NCBI RefSeq assembly: GCF_004145845.1
Contig: NZ_SELP01000001.1
Span: 248,001-312,000 of the forward strand
Direction: 5' to 3'
Length of the DNA stretch: 64,000 nt
Origin: Loktanella sp. IMCC34160
GTDB lineage: Bacteria > Pseudomonadota > Alphaproteobacteria > Rhodobacterales > Rhodobacteraceae
In this document: positions 43,988 through 51,884 of the stretch, in pieces
Layout of the letters: the number at the start of each line of letters is the position of its first letter
Position numbering within the stretch: the first letter of the stretch is position 1
Translations under genes and position numbers: made by a program
Notes under the pieces: generated by a model
What the model saw: only the letters and a program-made list of their open reading frames with translations
What the model was told of the DNA's origin: nothing
The model's database searches: none

Positions 43988-45187
43988 ATGTTGCAGGGAA
44001 AACGCGTTCTTCTGATTATCGGTGGCGGCATCGCCGCCTTCAAATCGCTGGACCTGATCCGGCGGCTGAAGGAACGCGGCTGCGCGGTGACACCAGTCTT
44101 GACCGCCGCCGGGGCGGAGTTCGTCACGCCCCTGTCGGTGTCGGCGTTGGCCGGGGTCAAGGTGCATGATGCCCTGTTCGATCTGACCTCCGAGGCCGAG
44201 ATGGGCCATATCGAACTGAGCCGGTCCGCCGATCTTGTGGTCGTCGCCCCGGCCACGGCGGACCTGATGGCCAAGATGGCGGGCGGGCTGGCGAATGATC
44301 TTGCGTCCACCCTCTTGCTGGCCACGGACAAGCGGGTGCTGATCGCGCCCGCGATGAACGTGCGAATGTGGGACCACCCGGCGACCCAGCGTAATCTGGC
44401 AACGCTGCGCGGCGACGGGGTTCTGACCGTTGGCCCGAACGAGGGCGACATGGCTTGCGGCGAATATGGGCCGGGGCGCATGGCCGAACCGCTGGAAATC
44501 GTGGCGGCAATCGGGGCCGCGCTGGCCGATGGGCCGCTGAAGGGCAAGCATATCCTTGTAACATCTGGCCCGACCCATGAACCGATCGATCCGGTCCGCT
44601 ATATCGCGAACCGGTCATCCGGCGCACAGGGCACGGCGATTGCCGCCGCCCTCGCAGCGCTGGGGGCTGAGGTGACATTCGTGACCGGCCCCGCCGATGT
44701 GCCGCTGCCGCAGGGCGTGCGGGTCGTGCGTGTGCAGACTGCCCGCGAGATGCTGGAGGCGGTGCAGGGTGCGCTGCCCGCCGATGCCGCTGTCTTTGCG
44801 GCGGCCGTGGCCGACTGGCGGGTGGCCAGTGCCTCGGCCAGCAAGATCAAGAAGGACGGCAAGGGGCTTCCGACGCTCGAATTTGCCGAGAACCCCGATA
44901 TCCTTGCCACCGTCAGCCAGATGACCGAGGGACGGCCCGGTCTGGTCGTGGGGTTCGCCGCCGAAACCGACGATGTGATCGGCCACGCCACGGCCAAACG
45001 GGCGCGCAAAGGATGTGACTGGATCCTCGCCAATGATGTCAGCCCGGAAACCGGGATCATGGGCGGGACGGAAAACGCGGTGACGCTGATCACCGCCGAA
45101 GGGGCCGAAGATTGGCCGCGCATGGGCAAGGATGAGGTCGCCCGCAGGCTGGCCCAGCGGATCGCTGACGCCATCACGGTGGGTTGA
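43988..45187 (+). CDS. coaBC: Bifunctional CoaBC (Dfp), coenzyme A synthesis
   Basis: CoaBC joins cysteine to 4'-phosphopantothenate (CoaB, using CTP) and decarboxylates the product (CoaC, FMN). The 399-aa protein has the flavoprotein domain first (LLIIGGGIAAFKSLDLIRRL; PAMNVRMWDHPATQRNLATL), then the CoaB domain (ILVTSGPTHEPIDPVRYIAN; FAAAVADWRVA). The linker segment NEGDMACGEYGPGRMAEP is typical. The TGA stop lies inside the first arm-loop of a dispersed palindrome, so the repeat forms the gene's 3' end. Confidence 0.96.
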   Translation: MLQGKRVLLIIGGGIAAFKSLDLIRRLKERGCAVTPVLTAAGAEFVTPLSVSALAGVKVHDALFDLTSEAEMGHIELSRSADLVVVAPATADLMAKMAGGLANDLASTLLLATDKRVLIAPAMNVRMWDHPATQRNLATLRGDGVLTVGPNEGDMACGEYGPGRMAEPLEIVAAIGAALADGPLKGKHILVTSGPTHEPIDPVRYIANRSSGAQGTAIAAALAALGAEVTFVTGPADVPLPQGVRVVRVQTAREMLEAVQGALPADAAVFAAAVADWRVASASASKIKKDGKGLPTLEFAENPDILATVSQMTEGRPGLVVGFAAETDDVIGHATAKRARKGCDWILANDVSPETGIMGGTENAVTLITAEGAEDWPRMGKDEVARRLAQRIADAITVG

Positions 45188-45240
45188 AACCCACCTTACG
45201 TGCCTTGGGGGATGATGGCGTATGGTGGGTCTTGACCCAC
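45178..45240. repeat. Dispersed palindrome pair (coaBC/oppF gap)
   Basis: GGTGGGTTGAAACCCACC (45178-45195) contains the coaBC stop codon. The second copy, GGTGGGTCTTGACCCAC (45224-45240), has lost the last pair (ACA in place of ACC). The spacer differs from that of the other pairs. The facing oppF stop is 11 bp beyond. Confidence 0.9.
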
Positions 45241-45250
45241 ACCGCCAGTC

Positions 45251-46255
45251 TCAGGCCGGGACAGCCTCCAGCAATTCCCGCCAGCGGTGGCAGCTGACGC
45301 TATGCCCGTCCCCGGTGTTTTCAAGCGATGGCTCCTCGCTCCGGCAGCGGTCGATCGCATTGGGACAGCGGGTGTGGAATTTGCATCCCGACGGCTGGTT
45401 CAGGGGCGAGGGGATTTCCCCGGTCAGCTTTTGCGCGCTGCCCCGGTCGTCCGGGTCAAGCGAGGGGATCGCCGAGAACAGCGCCTTTGTGTAGGGGTGG
45501 CGCGGCGCGGCGAATAGTTTGCGCGTCGGCGCGGTTTCCACCAGCCGCCCCAGATACATCACCGCCACATGGTCGCAGGTGTGGGCGACGACCGAGAGGT
45601 CGTGGCTGATGAAAAGGAAGGTCAGGCCCAGATCGGCCTGAAGCTGTTTCAGCAGGTTCAGAACATCCGCCTGAATCGACACATCCAGCGCGGCGACGCT
45701 TTCATCCGCCACGATGAACTGCGGCCCGGCCACCAGCGCCCGCGCGATGGAGATGCGCTGCCGCTGCCCGCCGGAAAAGGCGTGTGGAAAGCGGCGCAGG
45801 TGTTCTAGGTTCAGACGGCATTTGGCGGCGATCTCGCGCACGCGTTCGTCTGTTTCGGCCCGACCCTTGGTCAGGCCCATCACTTCGAGCGGTTCGGCAA
45901 TGATGTCGCGCACGGTCATCCGGGGCGACAGCGCGGCATAGGGGTCCTGAAAGATCAGCTGCGCCCGCTTGCGGTAATCCTTGAGCGCGGCCCCGTCGAG
46001 CGTGGACAGGTCATAGTCCACTTCGCCGTCCGCGTAGCGGGCATGCCCGCCCGTGATCGGCGCGGCCTTGAGAAGCGCCCGGCCCAACGTGGTCTTGCCC
46101 GATCCGGATTCGCCTACCAGCCCGAAGAATGAACCGCGTTCGATATCCAGCGAAACGCCGTTCACGGCGTTCAGGATGGTCTTGTTGAAGATGCCCTTAC
46201 CGATCTGGTAGCCAACGGTCAGGTCGCGGGCGGAAATCAGGATGTCATCGGTCAT
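45251..46255 (-). CDS. Opp/Dpp-type ABC transporter ATPase F
   Basis: This is a 334-aa ATPase of the peptide/opine/nickel importer group. Walker A is GESGSGKTTLGRALL, the signature AFSGGQRQRISIARAL, Walker B FIVADESVAALDVSIQADVL, with the switch His in FLFISHDLSVV. The C-terminal oligopeptide extension has the Cys pattern CKFHTRCPNAIDRC, which binds a 4Fe-4S cluster or metal in related proteins. ATG 46255 overlaps the D-subunit stop (ATGA). It is the last gene of the operon. Confidence 0.94.
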   Translation of the reverse strand: MTDDILISARDLTVGYQIGKGIFNKTILNAVNGVSLDIERGSFFGLVGESGSGKTTLGRALLKAAPITGGHARYADGEVDYDLSTLDGAALKDYRKRAQLIFQDPYAALSPRMTVRDIIAEPLEVMGLTKGRAETDERVREIAAKCRLNLEHLRRFPHAFSGGQRQRISIARALVAGPQFIVADESVAALDVSIQADVLNLLKQLQADLGLTFLFISHDLSVVAHTCDHVAVMYLGRLVETAPTRKLFAAPRHPYTKALFSAIPSLDPDDRGSAQKLTGEIPSPLNQPSGCKFHTRCPNAIDRCRSEEPSLENTGDGHSVSCHRWRELLEAVPA

Positions 46256-47256
46256 TTCCCGGTCTCCTTCGGATCGTGCAGGTGGCAGGCGACGCGGTGG
46301 TCCGGGTCGATCCAGATATCCTGCGGCAGGCGGGTCTTGCACATGTCGCCCATGAACTCCTGACAGCGGGTGTGGAAGACGCAGCCCGAGGGCCGTTCCA
46401 GCGGCGAGGGGATATCGCCCGGCACCGGCACCAGCGGCGCGTCAAGATCGTCAAGCTGGGGCAGGGCGGCGATCAGCCCGCGGGTGTAGGGGTGTTTGGG
46501 GTTGCGGATTACTTCGCGCACCGGGCCTTCCTCGACCACCCGGCCCAGATACATGACGCAGACCTTGTCGGCGGTCTGCGCCACGACGCCAAGGTCATGG
46601 GTGATAAAGATGATCCCCATGTGAAATTCGTTCACGAGGTCTTTCATCAGGTCGATAACCTGCGCCTGAATGGTCACGTCCAGCGCGGTTGTCGGTTCGT
46701 CGGCGATCAGCAGTTTGGGCTTGGTCGACAGGGCCATGGCGATCATCGCCCGCTGCCGCATCCCGCCTGACAGTTCAAAGGCGAACTGGTCGATCCGTTT
46801 GGCGGGGTCCGAGATCCCCACCCGGTCCAGCATTTCAATCGACAGCGCACGGGCCTGCGCCTTGGACATGTCGGAATGCAGCATCAGCTGTTCGATCATC
46901 TGGCTGCCGATGGTGATCGCGGGGGCGAAGCTGGCCATCGGTTCCTGAAAGATCATCGAGATCGCCCCACCCCGGACGATCTTCATATCGGCGGGCCGCT
47001 TGAGCGACAGCACATCGACCTCTCCGTGGTCGTCGGTGTGCAGGGTGATCTTGCTGCCCTCGTCATAGACGGCGTTCCGGGCGTTCAGGTGCATCAGCGC
47101 CTTGGCGGTTACCGATTTGCCCGACCCGCTTTCGCCGACCAGCCCCATCACCTCGCCTTTCTTGAGCGAGAAGGACACGTCGTCCACCGCCTTGACCAGC
47201 CCCTCGTCGGTGCGGAACCGCAGCGTCAGGTTCTTTACGTCGATCAGTGAAGTCAT
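46252..47256 (-). CDS. Opp/Dpp-type ABC transporter ATPase D
   Basis: This is a 334-aa ATPase partner of the F subunit. Walker A is GESGSGKSVTAKALM, the signature ELSGGMRQRAMIAMAL, Walker B LLIADEPTTALDVTIQAQVI and the switch HDLGVV. The C-terminal extension carries the CVFHTRCQEFMGDMC pattern. The start overlaps the permease C stop by 4 bp. Together with F it powers permeases B and C. Confidence 0.94.
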   Translation of the reverse strand: MTSLIDVKNLTLRFRTDEGLVKAVDDVSFSLKKGEVMGLVGESGSGKSVTAKALMHLNARNAVYDEGSKITLHTDDHGEVDVLSLKRPADMKIVRGGAISMIFQEPMASFAPAITIGSQMIEQLMLHSDMSKAQARALSIEMLDRVGISDPAKRIDQFAFELSGGMRQRAMIAMALSTKPKLLIADEPTTALDVTIQAQVIDLMKDLVNEFHMGIIFITHDLGVVAQTADKVCVMYLGRVVEEGPVREVIRNPKHPYTRGLIAALPQLDDLDAPLVPVPGDIPSPLERPSGCVFHTRCQEFMGDMCKTRLPQDIWIDPDHRVACHLHDPKETGK

Positions 47257-48419
47257 TTGTGCGTGTCCGAATAGGGGTCTGCGGCATCCCGAAGCCCGTC
47301 GCCCACGAAGACGAAGGCCATCACGAGGGCGATGAAGAAGATCACCGGGATGAAGTACCATTGATAGTTCAGAAGGACATCGGCCGAGGTCACGTTCTGC
47401 AGCATGACGCCAAGGCTGTTGACCGGGTCCTTCAGCCCCAGCCCGATGAAGGACAGCGCCGTTTCGGACAGCACCATGTAGGGGAAGGAAATTACCAGAT
47501 CGACGATGATGTAGCTGGTGAAGCTGGGCAGCAGATGCTTGCGGATCACATGGCCGGGCCGGGCGCCGCACAATTGCGCGGCCAGCACATATTCCTGGTT
47601 CCGTTCGGTCAGAAGATGGGTCCGCACCCGCCGGGCGAGCGTGGGCCAGCCGATCAGCCCGAGGATCAGGGATATGTAGAAGAACCGCGCCTCTGCCGTC
47701 ATTTCAGGGGGCATGAAGGCGGCGACCGCCATGAACAGCGGGATTGCAGGGACGGTTCGGACCGCATCCGTGACCATCTGGATCACGCTGTCGATCCAGC
47801 CCCCGTAATATCCGGATATGCCGCCGATGATCAGCGCCAGAACGAAGGCGATAAAGACCCCGATTGTCCCCACCTGCATCGAGGTCCAGATCGCGTGGAG
47901 CGTTCTGCTGAAGATATCCTTGCCGCTGGAGTCGGTGCCGAAGATATGCACAAACCCGCCTTCGGTCCTTGTGGCGAACAGGTGGGTGTCCATCGGGATG
48001 ACCCCGAACAGTTTGTAGTCCCAGCCCTCCTCGAAGAAGTAGATGTAGTGACGCTGTTCGGTGTCGATCTTGGTCACCCAGCGGAAGTTGGTGGCCATCG
48101 ACCGTTCCCGTGTGACCCCGTAGACGAAGGGGCGGAATGAACAGCCCGCGTCGTCACAGAACTGCGGAATCTGCGGTGCGCCGTTGGTATAGTCCTTGTT
48201 CCGGCCGGCGATGGTTGGGTCGTAAGGGGACAGGAAGGGCGCGAAGATCCCCGATAGGAGCAGGGCCAGAAGAACCCAGGCGGCGATCATGGCGGCCCGC
48301 TGTTTCTTGAACCGGGCCCAGATCAGCTGTCGCTGCGACGCGGTGAAATAGGCCTCTTTCGCCTTCTGGTCGGCGCCGAATTGCGGGGTGTCGGTGGTCT
48401 GGTCAGTCATTTCGGTCAC
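47253..48419 (-). CDS. Opp/Dpp-type ABC transporter permease C
   Basis: This is a 388-aa inner-membrane permease, larger than usual OppC (about 300) because of a roughly 100-residue periplasmic insertion after the first helix (FCDDAGCSFRPFVYGVTRER to THLFATRTEGG). The BPD_transp_1 core follows, with loop AQLCGARPGHVIRKHLLPS. Such long-loop C subunits occur in the group with large (about 680 aa) binding proteins. It starts at GTG 48419, overlapping the B stop, or ATG 48410. Confidence 0.92.
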   Translation of the reverse strand: MTEMTDQTTDTPQFGADQKAKEAYFTASQRQLIWARFKKQRAAMIAAWVLLALLLSGIFAPFLSPYDPTIAGRNKDYTNGAPQIPQFCDDAGCSFRPFVYGVTRERSMATNFRWVTKIDTEQRHYIYFFEEGWDYKLFGVIPMDTHLFATRTEGGFVHIFGTDSSGKDIFSRTLHAIWTSMQVGTIGVFIAFVLALIIGGISGYYGGWIDSVIQMVTDAVRTVPAIPLFMAVAAFMPPEMTAEARFFYISLILGLIGWPTLARRVRTHLLTERNQEYVLAAQLCGARPGHVIRKHLLPSFTSYIIVDLVISFPYMVLSETALSFIGLGLKDPVNSLGVMLQNVTSADVLLNYQWYFIPVIFFIALVMAFVFVGDGLRDAADPYSDTHK

Positions 48420-49420
48420 CGCATGATGGACTTGCGGACGCGCGGATCAAGCACGGCCAACAGAACGTCGGTCAGGAAGTTCAGCGTCACGATGGACGCG
48501 GTGAGAAGGAAGATGATCGCCCCGGCAAGCTGTTGGTCGTTGGAACGCGCCAGCGCCTCGATCAGAAGCGCGCCTGCGTCGGTCAGCACGAGGATCAGCG
48601 CCACGATTGGCAATTCGTTGAAGATACGGTTCAGGTCAAAGCCAAGGCTGTTGACGATCGGACCCAGTGCGTGCCGGGCCGGATAGCGCCACAGAAGCTT
48701 GCGGCCATGGACCCCGCGCGCGGCCGCGGCGGTCACGTAAAGCTTGCCCACTTCATCCGACATCAGCGCCCGAACGGTTTGCAGGGCAAAGGCGGTGGCC
48801 GACCAGCCAAGGATGAAGATCGGCAGCCACGCGTGTTTCATCAGGTCGACGAACTTGTCCCAGCCCCAGGGCGCGTCGCGGTATTCGTTTGAAAACAACC
48901 CGGTCAGCGTTTCCCCGAACCAGACCGTTGAAAACAGCATGATGACCAGCGCCAGAAGGAAGTTCGGCATGGCAAGGCCGAAGTAGCTGACGATCCGCAG
49001 GGTGTTGTTGAGGTAGGGGTTGTTGGTTGCCGCCGAGATCATGCCGACCGGGATCGCGATGGCATAGGCCAGCACGAGAGAGGCAAGGCAGATCGACAGC
49101 GACAGCCAGAATTTCGTGCCCAGAAGCTGGGCGATGTTGACCCGCAGGATACAGCTGTCGCCGAATTCGCCCTGAAAGGCGCCGACGATCCAGCTGACCC
49201 AGCGTTCCATGAAGGGCCGGTCCAGCCCAAGCCGCTGGCGCTCGACCTCGATATCCTCGACCGAAATGCCGGACCCTTGGGTGTTCTTGAAGGCAAGGTA
49301 GCGTTCGGCGCAGTCGCCGGGCACCAGTTCCATCAGGGTAAAGACAACAAGCGACACGATGATCAGCGTGATCATCGCCATGCTGGCGCGTGTCGCCACG
49401 AATTTTCCGAATTGAAGCAT
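48416..49420 (-). CDS. Opp/Dpp-type ABC transporter permease B
   Basis: This is a 334-aa inner-membrane permease of the OppB type. It opens with the hydrophobic segment SMAMITLIIVSLVVFTLMEL followed by VPGD, the family hallmark. Helical core segments and the ATPase loop AAAARGVHGRKLLWRYPARH follow. It is 106 bp downstream of the binding protein gene, with a GC hairpin between. B, C, D and F are all linked by 4-bp overlaps. Confidence 0.93.
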   Translation of the reverse strand: MLQFGKFVATRASMAMITLIIVSLVVFTLMELVPGDCAERYLAFKNTQGSGISVEDIEVERQRLGLDRPFMERWVSWIVGAFQGEFGDSCILRVNIAQLLGTKFWLSLSICLASLVLAYAIAIPVGMISAATNNPYLNNTLRIVSYFGLAMPNFLLALVIMLFSTVWFGETLTGLFSNEYRDAPWGWDKFVDLMKHAWLPIFILGWSATAFALQTVRALMSDEVGKLYVTAAAARGVHGRKLLWRYPARHALGPIVNSLGFDLNRIFNELPIVALILVLTDAGALLIEALARSNDQQLAGAIIFLLTASIVTLNFLTDVLLAVLDPRVRKSIMR

Positions 49421-49472
49421 CTTGCGTGCGCGCCCCGTGTCCCCGTTTGAATGGCCGGTTTCGGCCTTGGTG

Positions 49473-49500
49473 GCGGCGGGCGAAACAGGTCGCCCGCCGC
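49473..49500. terminator. Stem-loop between oppA-like and oppB-like genes
   Basis: GCGGCGGGCGA (49473-49483) and TCGCCCGCCGC (49490-49500) are an 11-bp perfect stem with a 6-base loop. No T-run follows on the minus strand. Like the hairpin at 20766, it sits just after a binding-protein gene and likely raises its share of the message. Confidence 0.6.
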
Positions 49501-49526
49501 GGGTTCAAGTTGACAAGGCCGGGGCC

Positions 49527-51566
49527 TTATTCGTCAAGCCACCACTGGGTCGCCCGATAGGGATAGGTCCGGTAGTACTCGTAAGAGTGGGTCTTGAAGT
49601 CTGCAAAGTTCTGCAGGCTGTTGTGGTGATACAACGGCGCCGGTGCGTTGACCGTGCCGATGAACAACAGGTTCTCGACCATGTTCTTCACAAGGTTCTG
49701 ACCAAGTGCTTCGAATTCGGCGCTGCCCTGAGCGGCGGACTGGAACGCGTTGATGTCGGCCATCAGCTGCTTGACATAGTCCGGCGGTTCAACGCCCGAC
49801 GCGCCACCGCTGTCGACCCATTCGGCCCAGAGCATCCCGTTGCGGACGCCAAAGTAGTTTTCGAACGGCGGCACCCACAGTTCGTTGTTGCCCAGAACGA
49901 TCGCCAGCGGCTGCGACTTGCGCCACATCACCACGTCAAGCTGGTTGGACGACTGTGCCGACCGGTATTCGTCCGGGGTCACTTCCTTCACCACCGACTG
50001 GACGCCGACATCGGCCCAGTATTGCGCGACCAGTTCGACGGTCTGCCCGGCGATACCCTGAGTCGAGAAGTTCATGTTCAGAACCAGTTTCTCGCCATTG
50101 GGCATTTCACGGAACCCGTCGCCGTCGGTATCGACCATGCCCATGTCATCAAGCAGGGCATTGGCCGCGGCGGGATCGTATTCCGCCTTGTAAGACAGCC
50201 ATGCCTCGTCGATGAAGGCGGGCAGTGGCGAGAAGCCGACGTATTGCTGCGGGGTGCCAAGGCCGAAGAAGCCGACCTCGTTCAACTCGTCACGGTTGAT
50301 CGCGACAGACATCGCCTCGCGGAACCGCAGGTCACCAAAGGTTGCCCGGCGGGCCGGATCGTCGTGGGTGACGTTGAACCCGAAGGCGCCGATGGTGATT
50401 TCAGGACGCAGGTCGATGGTGTAGTTCCCGGCTTCCTGATTTTCCAGAAGGATCGGGGCCGAAGCAAGCTGCAGCGACTGGGCCTTATAGTCCACTTCGC
50501 CGTTGACCAGCTTCAGGATCCGCACCTCGTTGTCGTTGATGTAAACTTCGTCCTGTTCCGAGATATAGGGAAGCTGCTGACCGGTCGGGTCAACCTGGAA
50601 GAAGTAGGGGTTGGCGACAAGGTGACGGCCTTCGGTGGTGTCCGTCACGTAGATGTGGCTTTCCAGCGTCGGCACGGTTGCCTTGGGCAGGCTGTCCGCG
50701 ATGTCGGGACGCGACAGCATCGGCGAGGGCGTGTCCGTCCAGTCCGAGTTGCCCCAGTAGGCCTTGATCGCGTCATAGCCATTTTCGAACCCGAGGCTTT
50801 GGGCGTAGGCGTCCGCGTCCGGGTTGATGTCGGGGTGGAACTGGCCAAGGAAGTGCCGCGGCTGGAACCCCTGACCAAAGTGCGTGGCGAAGTGGGCCAG
50901 AAGGCCGGGCTTCGGCGCGGGCAGGTTGAACACCACCGTGGTTTCATCCGGGGCGTCGACGGTCATCCGTTCGCCGGCGACGGTGACATAGTCCTTCCAG
51001 GTTTCGAAGATGTTCGAATCCATGTGCAGGTTGTCATACCAGAACTTCACGTCGGCGCTGGTGAAGGGCGCGCCGTCCGACCATTTGTGGCCTTCCCGCA
51101 GATGGAAGGTCAGCTGGGTGAAGTCGTCATTCCATTCCCAGGATTCCGCGACGTTCGGCACGATGGTCTGAAGGTCGTCGGAATAGCGCACAAGGTTGAC
51201 GTGGCGGACCGACAGGAAGTCCGAGGTGCCAGCCTCGGTCGCGTTCGACAGGACATCCAGCGTTCCGCCGTAACGGCCGATGCTGTCATAGGGCACCATG
51301 ACCAGCGGGTTCGACGGCAGCCGGTCTTCCAGCGCCGGCAGGTCGCCGTTGCCCTGAATGCGGGCGTTCAGCGCCGCCGCATCCGGGTTCGACGAAAACG
51401 ACATGTCGCAGCCTGCGGCCGCTTCGAATTCATCAAGGTTGTATTGCTGCGGGAATGCGCCTTCGGCGACCCCCTGCATATCGGCGAGGGTGATCGCCGG
51501 GCAATTGGCGTAGGCGGCTGCCGGTATCAGCAGCGAAGCTACGCCTGAAAGCAGATATTTCTTCAT
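49527..51566 (-). CDS. Family 5 ABC transporter substrate-binding protein
   Basis: This is a 679-aa periplasmic binding protein (SBP_bac_5), larger than OppA (about 540). A signal peptide is present (LLSGVASLLIPAAAYA). The mature N-terminus has two Cys (NCP and AGC), possibly a disulfide. Domain segments include LVRYSDDLQTIVPNVAESWE, FHLREGHKWSDGAPFTSADV and LRFREAMSVAINRDEL. Proteins of this size in related bacteria bind peptides or glycosides; the cargo here is unknown, and its setting beside phosphonate genes is suggestive only. ATG 51566 has GGAGAG upstream. Confidence 0.9.
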   Translation of the reverse strand: MKKYLLSGVASLLIPAAAYANCPAITLADMQGVAEGAFPQQYNLDEFEAAAGCDMSFSSNPDAAALNARIQGNGDLPALEDRLPSNPLVMVPYDSIGRYGGTLDVLSNATEAGTSDFLSVRHVNLVRYSDDLQTIVPNVAESWEWNDDFTQLTFHLREGHKWSDGAPFTSADVKFWYDNLHMDSNIFETWKDYVTVAGERMTVDAPDETTVVFNLPAPKPGLLAHFATHFGQGFQPRHFLGQFHPDINPDADAYAQSLGFENGYDAIKAYWGNSDWTDTPSPMLSRPDIADSLPKATVPTLESHIYVTDTTEGRHLVANPYFFQVDPTGQQLPYISEQDEVYINDNEVRILKLVNGEVDYKAQSLQLASAPILLENQEAGNYTIDLRPEITIGAFGFNVTHDDPARRATFGDLRFREAMSVAINRDELNEVGFFGLGTPQQYVGFSPLPAFIDEAWLSYKAEYDPAAANALLDDMGMVDTDGDGFREMPNGEKLVLNMNFSTQGIAGQTVELVAQYWADVGVQSVVKEVTPDEYRSAQSSNQLDVVMWRKSQPLAIVLGNNELWVPPFENYFGVRNGMLWAEWVDSGGASGVEPPDYVKQLMADINAFQSAAQGSAEFEALGQNLVKNMVENLLFIGTVNAPAPLYHHNSLQNFADFKTHSYEYYRTYPYRATQWWLDE

Positions 51567-51884
51567 GTTCTCTCCTGTTGTCAGACAAGGTTGTCGTGCG
51601 GGTCTGTTGTTTTCTTTGCGACCCACCCCAAGCCGAGCCATGTCATGCTAGGGTCGGGGCGTGGTTTTCGTTAGGTCCAATTGGATCGCTGTTTCGATCC
51701 AGACTGGCCTGATCGGTCGACCGGCGCGAAGTGGTTTTGGTCCGTCACATCCCCCTTTCCTGCGACCCACCCGGTCCGGGCCGCGATGGCCGCCGGTGGC
51801 TGGTCTGCCCGGAAACTGAAACAACCGTGTGACGCCCGGGCTGCGCCACGCTGTGATTGCGCCCCGCGTTGGCGGGGCCTTCGC
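51567..51884. promoter_or_regulatory. Intergenic region upstream of oppA-like gene
   Basis: This 318-bp gap has no gene I can support. It contains three perfect dyads in 48 bp: TCCAATTGGA (51676-51685), GGATCG-N6-CGATCC (51683-51700) and CGGTCGACCG (51714-51723), about 110-160 bp before the binding-protein start, which look like operators. Near the other end, GCCCCGC-GTTG-GCGGGGC (51861-51878) is a stem-loop after the hydrolase gene without a T-run. Confidence 0.45.

Noticed and set aside
49422-51548. 708-codon open frame on the plus strand
   Set aside because: Antisense to the substrate-binding protein gene, with no recognisable domain or ribosome site.
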